64,000 nt of DNA from assembly GCA_028023455.1 (NCBI GenBank), contig JAQFVV010012531.1, forward strand, positions 1,988,001-2,052,000, in the 5' to 3' direction. Of this stretch, positions 1 to 9,430 are shown in pieces. A model generated the notes under the pieces. It worked only from the letters and a program-made list of their open reading frames with translations, was not told the origin of the DNA and did no database searches. Positions within the stretch are counted from its first letter, which is position 1. Each line of letters begins with the position of its first letter. Position numbers and translations under genes: made by a program. The stretch comes from Epiperipatus broadwayi (Eukaryota > Onychophora > Udeonychophora > Euonychophora > Peripatidae).

Positions 1-301
1 ACTAATGTAAAATAAGTCCAGGACAAAAGAACCATTCTAAACAGAATCATATAGGCTCTACAGTCCAGATCCAAAATGGACCTCATAAAAATTAAAAACA
101 CATTTGACCATTGTGATTTAGTGCAATTGTAGTGACAGACTAAACAGCTGAAGTTCTATAGATCACAGCTGGACTGTCTATTGGTTTTCAACATCATAGA
201 ATCTCCCAAGCAACACACCATTTACACAGTTTATTTTAAATTAATGTAGGTATTCTTTTATTTTTTTTGTATTTAATATTATTTTGCACTTTTTTTTTTA
301 G
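1..301 (+). other. Intron segment upstream of Rab exon, with splice acceptor
   Basis: No coding potential is visible. The stretch ends in a T-rich tract (about 290-299) followed by AG at 300-301, a good 3' splice site immediately before the Rab coding sequence. Read as the end of the intron that precedes the exon. Confidence 0.7.
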
Positions 302-362
302 GTATTGATTTCAAACAGAAGATTATTAATTTGGATGGGACGCCAATCAAATTACAAATCTG
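302..362 (+). CDS. Internal exon of a Rab-family small GTPase (switch I / interswitch)
   Basis: The 61-bp exon reads, after a split Gly codon (GT here, first base in the previous exon), IDFKQKIINLDGTPIKLQI and then TG, the first two bases of a Trp codon completed in the next exon. This gives the Rab signatures RabF1 (IG-IDF) and RabF2 (KLQIW) in the expected order and spacing. The next exon should begin with DTAGQERF. The exon has an acceptor AG at 300-301 and a GTAAGA donor from 363, with entry phase 1 and exit phase 2. Rab GTPases are prenylated GTP switches that direct vesicle traffic; this segment contacts effectors and forms the beta2-beta3 strands. LDG...IKLQIW is closest by memory to the Rab1/Rab8/Rab10/Rab13 group, but KQKIIN is unusual, so the subfamily is left open. 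It is not a processed pseudogene, because both splice sites are intact. No other exon of this gene was found in the window. Confidence 0.85.
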
Positions 363-1317
363 GTAAGATTTGTTATATATATATGTAATAGACTATCAGT
401 ATTTTTTTTTTTAAAAGCCATACATTCCAATTTTTTATAATTGATTCTGATTTGCCAATTAAATAATTCAGTTAATAATGTTTGTTTATAACACAGTAAT
501 TTATTCAAGATAGACACTTTATGTGAATAAACATTTGTAAATAATTTTAAAATTGAGGGTTGCAGAATATGATGTGTAACCAATAAGATGAATAGATCTA
601 TAATACATACACTCTTTATTCAATTCTCATTTGTAAAATGGTATCATAAAATTTGAAACAATTATCTCTCACTCATTATACATATATTTCAGATACAAAT
701 CTATGGTCAGGTGAAGTAGACATTGGAACATTCGTTTTTTACTTCAGAATGACAGATTGGTTCATATATTTATGAATCATAAATATGACTTGTTTAATTT
801 TCTAAGTGTGTGAATGAATTTGCAATAAGTTGCACATATATATGATGTTTAAAGTATTAACATTTTAAGTGTCATATAGTTTAGAAACAATTAACATTTC
901 ATTTTGCAATACCATGATACCAGTACCATCATCTGCAAGGAATTTTTAATTGTGCTACAATAAGATATATAAATTTATAATATTATCATCATTAGATATA
1001 AACTTATAAAATCATAAATTGTGATCTGCATAAAAATTGAGAATATCCTCTTTCACTATACACGTATTTTATGTATAAACATCACATAAGGTGATCTACA
1101 AATTTGAACATTTGATTTCCATATAATAAGAGTAATGACATTTAATGTTTTCCTAAAGGTTGGTGATTATAGTGTTTTAATTGTATTTATTGTTTGGACT
1201 ATTTCCATTATCTAATATGAGTATTGAATGTCTTTAGAAAAAATTTAACTTTTATAAATATTACAAATATATTCAACTGTTAGTAATAGTAGATCAAACA
1301 GGTTAGTATATGCACAA
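363..1317 (+). other. Intron, donor side; no features seen
   Basis: Begins with the donor GTAAGA. The rest is AT-rich DNA without a recognisable gene or repeat. If the Rab gene continues on this strand, its next exon is not visible anywhere downstream in the window, so this intron may extend past position 64000. Confidence 0.6.
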
Positions 1318-1383
1318 TGTTTTGAGAGTTATTATTCTCCCTTCTTCAGGTATTGCTGGATTGACCAGTATTAGCTTAAGAAT

Positions 1384-1462
1384 CAAACCTGGACCCTTAG
1401 ATTCTTGAGTATTGAATTTTAAGGTAATGCTCTAATCAACTGAACCATCCTGCCAAAGGCAA
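1384..1462 (-). other. tRNA-like module in the PLE 3' region
   Basis: On the minus strand the segment starts GGCAGGATGGTTCAGTTGAT and continues TAGAGCATTA, a close match to a tRNA D-arm/A-box. GGTCCAGGTTTGATTC follows about 45 nt later and resembles a B-box/T-arm. The same segment, more decayed, lies at the same place in the PLE tail at 50290-50360, so it travels with the PLE family and is not a chance neighbour. It could be a fused SINE head or a PLE structure that mimics tRNA. Confidence 0.55.
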
Positions 1463-1486
1463 CATTCAGTAGAAATTTCATGTATC

Positions 1487-1984
1487 TTATCTATGAGATT
1501 GCTCCTGATTTCTCCACTTTTTCTTTTTAAAAGCAAAGTTGATTAATGGTTTCCATACATTATGTATAATCACACTAGTTTGACTTATGGGATTGTTTGC
1601 CATTGTCATGTGAGCAGTGTATTTAAATTTTCTTCTTTGTACCTTTTCTTCTCTATCCAATATTTTTGTGTTTTCCCAATTGAACATATGTTCATTGGTA
1701 CATACATGGTCTGCTACTTTAAACACATCTGTCTTCTTTTTTCTAATCATCAGTTTGTGTTATTGCAACTGCTTTTCGATGGAGTGACTGGTCTCACCAA
1801 TATATGTTCTTCCACATTCACTTGGTATTTCATAGATTATGCTTTTTCTTTTCAGCATTTCAAGTTTAGGCTTTGTAGATATTAGAATTTCTTGTAGTGT
1901 GGTATGACTCTGGAAGTCTGTTCTGATATTATACTGATTACAGATTTTCCTTACTTTGTCTATTTTTGGTATGTATGGGTACAC
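1487..1984 (-). pseudogene. GIY-YIG endonuclease and C-terminal region of the PLE
   Basis: Two minus-strand open segments (1760-1984 and 1487-1750) encode the PLE C-terminus. SIIYEIPSECGRTYIGET supplies both the GIY-like (IIY) and YIG motifs. A KTDVFKVADHVCTNEH stretch with conserved Cys and His is followed by FNWENTKILDRE. In PLEs this domain makes the target-site nick that primes reverse transcription. The two segments are separated by an in-frame stop after IEKQLQ, near 1755. The motifs themselves look intact, although the expected Arg after YIGET is not evident. Confidence 0.87.
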
Positions 1985-2357
1985 TATAGTACCAATAATT
2001 GTTTTTTATGGCTCATTTTGTAAGAGTTTGTTCTATATAGATCTTTTCTTTTTTCAAATTGCTGGATTCTGAACAAACTTCTTTTTGCTCTAATCCATAG
2101 TGATAGTATAACTCCATGTTTTGTGTTTCTGGTATGATGGATATAAAGGCCAAGTATTTTCCTGTATGTGTAGGTTTTCAGTAAAGTAGTTTTGATTTTG
2201 CCATGAGGGAGACTTGTCACAAGAACATCTAAGGATGCCAATTTTTGTTCTTGTTCAGATTCTGTTGTAAATTTAATTAAAGGGGATATGTTGTTGATGT
2301 GTTTCCAAAAAGTTTGTAATAGTGCTTCACCATGTGGTCATATAACAAATGTATCAT

Positions 2358-3105
2358 TCACATAGTGAAGCAGAACTTTAGGTGGATATGGAGTAGTTTT
2401 TGTGGCTGTGGCTTTAAGTGCTTCCATGTAAATATTGCTAATAGGGGTGACAATGGTGAGTCCATAGCTATTCCTAGATTTTGTTGGAAGAATTCTATAT
2501 TATATTGAAAGTAGGTTGTTTTTATGCAGAATGTTAATAGTTCCATTATACTACCAATAGGAAGAGTTGTTCTGGTTTGTAAGCCATTATCACCATTTAA
2601 TCTTTTCCTTACCATAATCAATGCTTCTTCACATGGCACATTTGTGAATAAACTTTCCATATCAAAGCTTTCTAGTAAATCAGTTCTTTCATTTTTTATA
2701 TTCTTGATTAATTCTACAAAGTATCTAGAATCCCTGACAAAGGGCTGGGTCTTGTATGTCAAAGGACTAACAACTTTAAGAAGAAATCTTGGTAAGGTGA
2801 ATTTCTAGAATTAACAATAAGTCTTAATGGAATATGATCCTTATGGATTTTAGGTATACCATAAACATGAGGAATTTTATTGAAATATGATGTTATTTTA
2901 CTTTTTTCTGAATCACTGAAGTACCTGCAATGCTTTCTGAGTAATGCTTGTAACTTTGTTTCTCTACGCTATCATATTTTATGCTACTTTTCTGTATAGA
3001 CCTGCTGTGAGGAGTTCTTGTATTTTGTGCTCATAATCAATTGTATCCATTACAACTGTTGGACTGCCTTTGTCAGCAGGAGTATAATTATAAATTTATC
3101 TATTT
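2358..3105 (-). pseudogene. Reverse transcriptase domain of the PLE
   Basis: Contains the PLE RT blocks VYGIPKIHKDHIPLRLIV, LKVVSPLTYKTQPFVRDSRY, LLESFDMESLFTNVPCEEAL and TTYFQYNIEFFQQNLGIAMD. The first catalytic Asp (SFD) is kept. The C-motif just beyond this segment, at 2353-2364, reads YVND instead of YVDD. Between about 2810 and 3000 the reading frame is lost by stops and shifts. Family assignment is secure; activity is excluded. Confidence 0.88.
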
Positions 3106-3406
3106 TAAAGAGATTTAATTGCTTTTGTCTCAACATAGAATATGTTTGACTTCAATTTTTGTTGCTTGCCAAGTGTTCTCTTTATTTTCCAGCATACTTC
3201 TGCTACTTCTTCTAAAGGCAATTTTTGAGTGACTTTCTCAGTGGCTGCCATTATATCTAATAAATAGATATTAGACAGTGTTATGGCAAAGTATGGGCAT
3301 ATCAAAAAATCATAATGTACCCAGCAGTGTACCAGATTCATATATTAAAAATCTCAGTTCTAAGCATCTAACAGATACTGAAATTTCTGTTCTTTAAAAT
3401 GATTAA

Positions 3407-3684
3407 ACTTTGCCATAACACTGTCTAATATTCCTTTATTAGATATAATGGCAGCCACCGAGGAAGTCATTCAAAAATTGCCTTTAGAAAAAGCAGCAAA
3501 ATTATGCTGGAGAATAAAAAGAACACTTGGCAAGCAACAAAAATTGAAGTCAAACTTATTCTATGGTGAGACAAAAGCAATTAAATCTTTTCAGAATAGA
3601 TAAATCTATAATTATACTCCGGCTGACAAAAGCAGTCCAACAGTTGTAATGGATACAATTGATTATGAGCACAAAAAATGTATT
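3407..3684 (+). mobile_element. Inverted partial copy of the PLE N-terminal region
   Basis: Matches the reverse complement of the PLE 5' part (about 3040-3292) over some 270 bp. Both include TTGCCATAACACTGTCTAAT, an ATAATGGCAGCCAC start region, the GGCAAGCAACAAAAATTGAA block and the PADK.SPTVVMD block. The copy stops abruptly near 3684, within the N-terminal coding region. The two arms are head to head with about 115 bp between them (3293-3406). Partial and inverted copies next to a main copy are typical of Penelope-like insertions. Confidence 0.85.
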
Positions 3685-3689
3685 AATTT

Positions 3690-5181
3690 TTAATTTAATA
3701 AAGAATGATAATTAATCATTAATTTCTTTATTAAAAGTTCTTTGTTATTTGATAAGTAATTTGTAAGATGTGAGGCTTATAATAGAGTATTGGATTTGAG
3801 AATTTAAGGTCCCTGGATGTAAGCTTATCTTGTCATTTGCCTTGTATGGATGTCTGATGATCTTTCAAGCAGATGAGCAGCTAATTATTTGATTACTTGC
3901 TAGCTTTTGCTAAAAAAAATAAATAATATACTTAGACATTAAATTTGTGAAATATACATCATTAAATGTAAAATAATAATAGCAGATTACTTAATGCTTC
4001 AGTTCACACATTATAATATAAAACAGGTGTCTACAGCTAATAAAGAAGTCAAAGTACTAAGATATATAGTTATTGAATAGGAGTCAAATTTATACTTAGT
4101 TTGAGCAAGTTGACTTAGGCTTAAAATGTGGTTTTTATCTTGAATGGAGTAAAAAGTGATTGCTAGATGCATTGAATTCCAAGTATCAGTGGTAAAAGCA
4201 GAGTATAGAGTTGTTCTTGGTTTTAAAATATAAAATAATGGTGATATTTTCAAGATTGTGTAGGGCTTGCTTAATCAGAGAGACATGGTCTGTTAAAAAT
4301 GCACCTTAATGGCTATTAGTAGTTTTTGCAGAATTAGCTTATAGAAGCAAGCTTTTAGTTACTGCGAATGCAATTGCTGTCAATTGTTTGTATATGTATA
4401 TATGCATTTAGGCAGACCTCAACTTCTGTAAACAAAATTTGCATAAATCTGAATTTATGCAAATATTTTGTGATATATTGCAAAACATTAAAAAAATCTG
4501 ATGTGTAAGTCAACACATCTTTCAAGTCTTATTTGATTCGATTATATCATCTCTTATAATATATTTTAATGTTTATTTATACATAAATGTAATTACTTAG
4601 AAGGAAATTAACTTTCAAAACTGCACTATGCACTCACCATCTGTAAGAGTTTTAAAAACAGAAGTGAATCACCTGAACTTAGAGCTTTTTCTAATATATG
4701 TGTGTATGTAGACAGTCAGTTCTCTGCTTACATAAACTCAATGGATGCAATTCAAACATTTCATATATTCGGAAATATATAAAGAACAAAACATTAAAGA
4801 AAAAGATGTGCAAGTAAACACAGCCCTCATTTCTCATTTGTTATGATATATTGCAATGTTTATTTTCATTTAATAAAAAAATATTTTTCATATTGTAGAA
4901 TAAGAAAAAAGAATTTTGATTGCCATATGAATATATTACTAGCATATGATATAGGAAATGTTTTTTTTTTATGCAAATCTTTGACTGATTATCAATTTTT
5001 CATTAGTTAAATGAATTATATTTATGTTTATTAATTCTCATTTTTCTCAATAGTTTTTTTTATTTTTTTATATATATTTTATATATTAATTTTTCTATTT
5101 GAAGCAGAAACTGTCAATTATTATTGATAACAGATTATTCTTGACATCTTTGCACAATTTATTTTAATATCTTATATATAT
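3690..5181. other. Gene-free AT-rich stretch with a diverged repeat pair
   Basis: No gene recognised. Segments at about 4420-4610 and 4710-4870 resemble each other in the same orientation (shared AAAACATTAAA, GATGTG.AAGT.AACACA and TTATGATATATT-like blocks). This suggests two diverged copies of one unidentified repeat. Confidence 0.4.
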
Positions 5182-5240
5182 ATTTTTAAGTGTCATAGCA
5201 TCAGCCGGGGCGCGAACCCGCAACCCGGGCAACTGCCTGC
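5182..5240 (-). mobile_element. tRNA-derived SINE, 5'-truncated copy
   Basis: The minus strand reads GCAGGCAGTTGCCCGGGTTG, then a B-box-like GGGTTCGCGCCCCGGC, then TGATGCTATGACACTT and an A-rich tail. It matches the 3' two-thirds of the SINE copies at 30315 and 40863. The A-box half is missing. The GC-rich body stands out from the surrounding AT-rich sequence. Confidence 0.8.
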
Positions 5241-6380
5241 ATTTAAACTCAATTGCAAACCTTGATTATCTTTGATGTTTAGGCCTACTTTGTATAGATA
5301 ATAAAGTGTCTTACGTCAGCAAAGTGTATATATATGACAAGTAGTGATTTATTATAGGCCATCATAGAATTAATAATATTATTTGTGTCTTCATTATTGT
5401 TAATATTTGTAATGTTGTTGTAATGTATTCGTTGAAATCCCACCTGATAATGTTTCTATCAAATGAGTGATTTATTTGCTTTGAGTATCTTTAATATATA
5501 TATTGTTTAAAATTATCTAGAAAAGTTCCCTGCAATGTTAATCAACAAATAGTGTTAACAGAATAATGTACTAGAATGCAATTCCCCCTAGGGAAATTTC
5601 TAATAATAAACTAACCTTGGGTTTCTTTATTTCAAAAGAATTATCATTTTATAGAGATACTTAGTTATTAGATCACTAACAGCTTTATATATTAATTTAT
5701 GAGACATGTTTTAAATAATCTGTTTCAAGTAATTAGTGTTGTTAAGGTTTATTTTTATTATTATCTATAGTTACACATGCAAATGTTTTTAAAAACAAAC
5801 TCATAACATAATAGCGATAACTATACTGAAAATATAAACAAATATTTATAGTAAGTATATGTTTATAACAAATTATATTGCACTGTAATGCAGATTAATG
5901 TTGAATATCATAGATTTCTATCTAATATAAAATATTAGATTAATCTCTAATATTTTGTGTTTCGACTATAATTTAGTCTTATCAGATATGTCAAATTTAA
6001 AAGCATCCATAAATCAAATTTAAATTAGCATCCAGAGTTTCTTATATAACTAGATTTATGTAATATATGTAAATATATTTTTTGGTTGTCTTTAAATCTA
6101 CTATGCAAAACAGAGATACTTATAGTCTCATTTAAATCTTATCTGAATTGGTGATTACCAGAAATCATCATCATCATTGTCAACCTTCATTGATATTGGG
6201 CAGATTGAAGATAATCTGTAAGTTTAATTTAATTTTGCCGATCTTTTAACTTTTCTGTTCCATTTTTGAGATGTTCTTATCTTTTACCATCTCTTGGGAT
6301 CCAATTTTTTTATTGTCATCTTTTCTAGCAATAATTCCAATCCACCTCCATTTTAATCTCTTAATTCTTTTAATATTATT
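5241..6380. other. Gene-free AT-rich stretch
   Basis: Nothing beyond AT-rich sequence and short homopolymers was recognised. Confidence 0.5.
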
Positions 6381-6615
6381 TTAGAATGGATTTGAATTCA
6401 GACTTTCAAGTTTCCTACAGCTATCCAACTACATCTTATACAACCATTACACATGACCATATGTGAAAAAGATAATGATCTCTAATATATATGGGAGAGT
6501 GCTATTGGAGCTCATTTATCTTTTCATTTGTATGTGGACATGTGTATTGGTTGTATAAGATAATGAGGATAGCTGTAGAGAGCTTGAAAGTCTGAGTTCA
6601 AATCCCTTCTATATT
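6381..6615. repeat. Inverted repeat with about 77-bp arms (foldback element or two opposed SINE-like copies)
   Basis: The left arm at 6381-6456 and right arm at 6537-6615 are reverse complements with modest divergence. They share GATTTGAA.TCAGACTTTCAA, CTACAGCTATCC and CTTATACAACCA.TACACATG. The spacer is about 80 bp. The right arm carries a B-box-like GAGTTCAAATCCC at about 6595-6606, so the arms may be SINE-derived. A weaker fragment (GATAGCTGTAGAGAG) occurs near 25837. Confidence 0.75.
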
Positions 6616-6639
6616 ACTTTAAGTTCAGTATAGAAATAT

Positions 6640-8257
6640 ATATTTAAATATTTAATCTGTTCTCTCATCTATTTATTTTACGTTCAGTCTCCTCTTCTTA
6701 TTTTTTTAATTTTTTTTAATAGATTTATCTATATATTTTTAATTTAGAATCTTTAAGCATTTAATTTCCAGATCTGTTTATATAAGACTGGGAAAGTACA
6801 CTATTGGAAATCTTTCTTTTTCAAACAAGTAGATATGTCTTCACTTATTAAGTTAATTTTATCAATGACATCCCATTCAAGTTTAATTCTATGATTAATT
6901 TTGCCCATTATGTTTCCAATTGTATTAATAATCTAATCAAAGTAGTTGGAATTTTTAACTTGTTCTAGTTCATTTTTATCAATCTTATTTCTCTGTGAAA
7001 AACCATTGAAGTTTATTTTGATTTTTTTTTTACCATTTTAGCCTATTTTATTATTGTCATCAGATAGATTGTACAATGTTTTCTACAGCTTTGAATCATT
7101 ATTTGCAAAACCAATTATATAAATGATTTAAAATCTCTATTAATTATATTAATATTTCACGAAAAAGTATTTATGTGTGAGGGATGAGCTTCAGTATTTT
7201 TTAAAATTCAATGAAGAATCAGGTTTTGTACATTTCCCTGCTAATATAATATATTTGTATTTTTTTTATCTATAAGAAATGTTTTAAGTAATTTATTTCA
7301 AATAATTGTAATTTATATAGTTTATTTTTATCCATAACTATATTTCACATAAAAATTATTTTAATACATATATATATTATAGTGGGGTATAGTAGATAAT
7401 ACATTTTTCTACCAAGGGCTTGAATTCAGTTGAATCTGGAACATTTTTTTTTTTTTGATAATTGCAAACATCAAAACAAGTTTGGAATTTTTAAGATGAC
7501 CCTTTTACCCAGCCATATCACTATTTTTAGCTAAAGAACAAAACGAGGATGAGAAACCATAAAAACTTTTCACCATCTGATAATTAATTGTCTGGTAATG
7601 TATTTTTTTCTTCTCTATGTGGAAGTATGCTGGAGAGACTATTGCTTTTTCTAAAATATTTAAGACTTATTATTTATATATATAATTTGAAGCATTTTAA
7701 AAATCTTCAGTATATTATCTACAGTATGATCAATGTTTAAACAATTTGTCAACTCTGTGTGGCAAATGTTTTGAATGCCCCTATCAAGGTGTTTGAAAAG
7801 GATTGATGATCATATCAACATAACAATATCATTCTTAAATATTACTAATATGTTCTAGTTGATGTTAAAGCTTAAATGTATAAATTAATAATGCCTATTG
7901 ACCAAAATGAGTCGTTAGTACAAAGGCAACCTTGCAAAAATACATGTCAAAATATATAATAATTCATCAGATTCTGCAAATATGAAATAACATAAATTAT
8001 TATATATTTTCAAGTTATTTCATATTTATGGTGATGATTATATATACATAACTAATTAAACATTATATAAATGTGTAAATTATACCATCTATAGAATATT
8101 TTTAATGATATTTCAAACAGCCATGTTTGATAGAAAATAATCAGTCTCCTTTTGGCTTTTGATTCTGACTTAAGTGATATCATCAGCTGTTTGGAAACCA
8201 ATTGATAGTCCAATAAACATTGTAATTCATTTCTTTTTAAATATCATTGCAACTATC
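6640..8257. other. Gene-free AT-rich stretch with one short inverted repeat
   Basis: The only structured item is a perfect 14-bp inverted repeat, AAATATGAAATAAC at 7978-7991 against its complement at 8014-8027, with a 22-nt loop. Confidence 0.5.
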
Positions 8258-8316
8258 ATTTTTAAACCACTAAACATCACATGATCACCATCTCTTATGG
8301 TAGCACATAACTGTTA

Positions 8317-8494
8317 TTAAACAGGCAATACTCTCCATACAGTAGTGCCACCCTGTGCCACAAACCAGCAACTAGTCTGGGGATATTGGATGAGTAGGCA
8401 CTAAATGGGTATTTTATGCATAAGCCTTTGACATCCATTGATTACTCTGGTTGGCATAGGGTGGCACTACTGTATGGAGAGTTTTGCCTGTTTA
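8317..8494. mobile_element. MITE flanked by TTAA (family A)
   Basis: The element is bounded by TTAA at 8317-8320 and 8491-8494 and has terminal inverted repeats ACAGGCAA.ACTCTCCATAC continuing into AGTAGTGCCACCC (about 33 bp, one mismatch). TTAA targets are typical of piggyBac-type elements, but no transposase is present. The sequence left of the element (8258-8310, starting AACATCACATGATCACCAT) is also repeated beside the copies at 36178 and 45713, so the mobile unit may be larger than the hairpin. Confidence 0.75.
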
Positions 8495-8499
8495 ACTAT

Positions 8500-9231
8500 C
8501 ATTTTTATTGAATATGTCCAGTTGAGATTGATTTGTTTTTTTTTTTTCACCAAATGCTACTACTTGAAAGATCATTATCATAATAAAAAAATATAGATAG
8601 TATAAGTTAAAATTAATGTTATTCAATATATATATACTATATTATTATAAACAGAAACCAACTCTGATCATGTCAGATTTACAAGCTGCTGAAATTAAAC
8701 TAATAAAGTTAAAATGAGGAAATGATAATATTTAATTTTCTCATGTTTTTTTTTAATATTATGGGTAATAATTTATTTAAAGGATTTCCATCCTAGAATG
8801 TTAATAAGAAAATTTTGAATCATTTAAAAAAAAATAATAATGTGAATGTTTATAATTTGTTAAGAATAGAGTAAAAGAGAGAGAAGTGTAAAACAGAGAG
8901 AAAAAGTATAAAATGAAATAAATATTTTTTTTTAATTTTTTCTCTTCAGTAATTTTATCTACCAGTTTTAATTTTTATAAAAAGTAATAAGATAAATATT
9001 TTTTTTTCTCTTCATTAATTTATTGTTGTGTTTTAATTTTTTTAGAAGTAAGAATAAGAGAAATAAATTAATAACATTTTATGGACTATTTATAAGGTTT
9101 TTAAATGATGATAAAAATGTATTTAACTTACAATTGTCATGTTATCATATCTCTCTCAGTTTTCTTAATTAATTTATTTATTAAATACTTGTTAAAAATA
9201 GTAATCTTAAAGTCTTTATTCCTCCAGTAAC
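8500..9231. other. Gene-free AT-rich stretch
   Basis: Homopolymer-rich sequence; no gene or repeat recognised. Confidence 0.5.
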
Positions 9232-9430
9232 CTGTTCTATGTTTAGGTAGTAAGTGTGAGTAAATTTCACTTAGCATAGTATTTTAAAGGACTGGCAAAT
9301 TTTTCCAATAAACTATTTCAGTTAAAATAGCTATTCTATGATTAGGCAGTAAGTGTGAGTGAATTTCATTTTAGCATAGTATTTTAAAGGATTGGTAAAA
9401 TTTCCCAATAAGTCTAGTTCAATTAAAATA
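9232..9430 (+). repeat. Tandem duplication, two units of about 99 bp
   Basis: Units at 9232-9330 and 9331-9430 share TAGGTAGTAAGTGTGAGT-like, TTAGCATAGTATTTTAAAGG and CCAATAA blocks with about 10-15% divergence by eye. Adjacent and in direct orientation, so a local duplication. Confidence 0.8.

Larger units (their letters stand above)
1318..3292 (-). mobile_element. Penelope-like retroelement (PLE), degenerate, with RT and GIY-YIG endonuclease
   Basis: Reading the minus strand from 3292 down, all PLE parts appear in order but in shifting frames. First is an N-terminal region (MAATEKVTQKLPLEE, then KSNIFYVETKAIKSL and a PADKGSPTVVMD block). Next is the reverse transcriptase (VYGIPKIHKDHIPLRLIV; SFDMESLFTNVPCEEAL; a GIAMDSPLSP block; YVND). 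Then come a connecting region (KLASLDVLVTSLPHG, RNTKHGVILSLWIRAKR), the GIY-YIG endonuclease (SIIYEIPSECGRTYIGET) and a C-terminal block (VADHVCTNEHMFNWENTKILDRE). PLEs transpose by target-primed reverse transcription. This copy is dead: it has several frameshifts and stops, the first Asp of the YVDD motif is Asn (codons at 2353-2364), and the conserved Gly of the MGSP motif is Asp. The 3' tail to about 1318 is assigned by similarity to the copy at 50205-50565. Confidence 0.9.

Noticed and set aside
347-583. Minus-strand open frame overlapping the Rab exon
   Set aside because: Antisense shadow across an exon-intron boundary; AT-rich, with no motif.
1562-1885. Plus-strand open frame of 107 codons
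   Set aside because: Antisense of the PLE GIY-YIG coding region; Phe/Cys-rich translation is the expected shadow.
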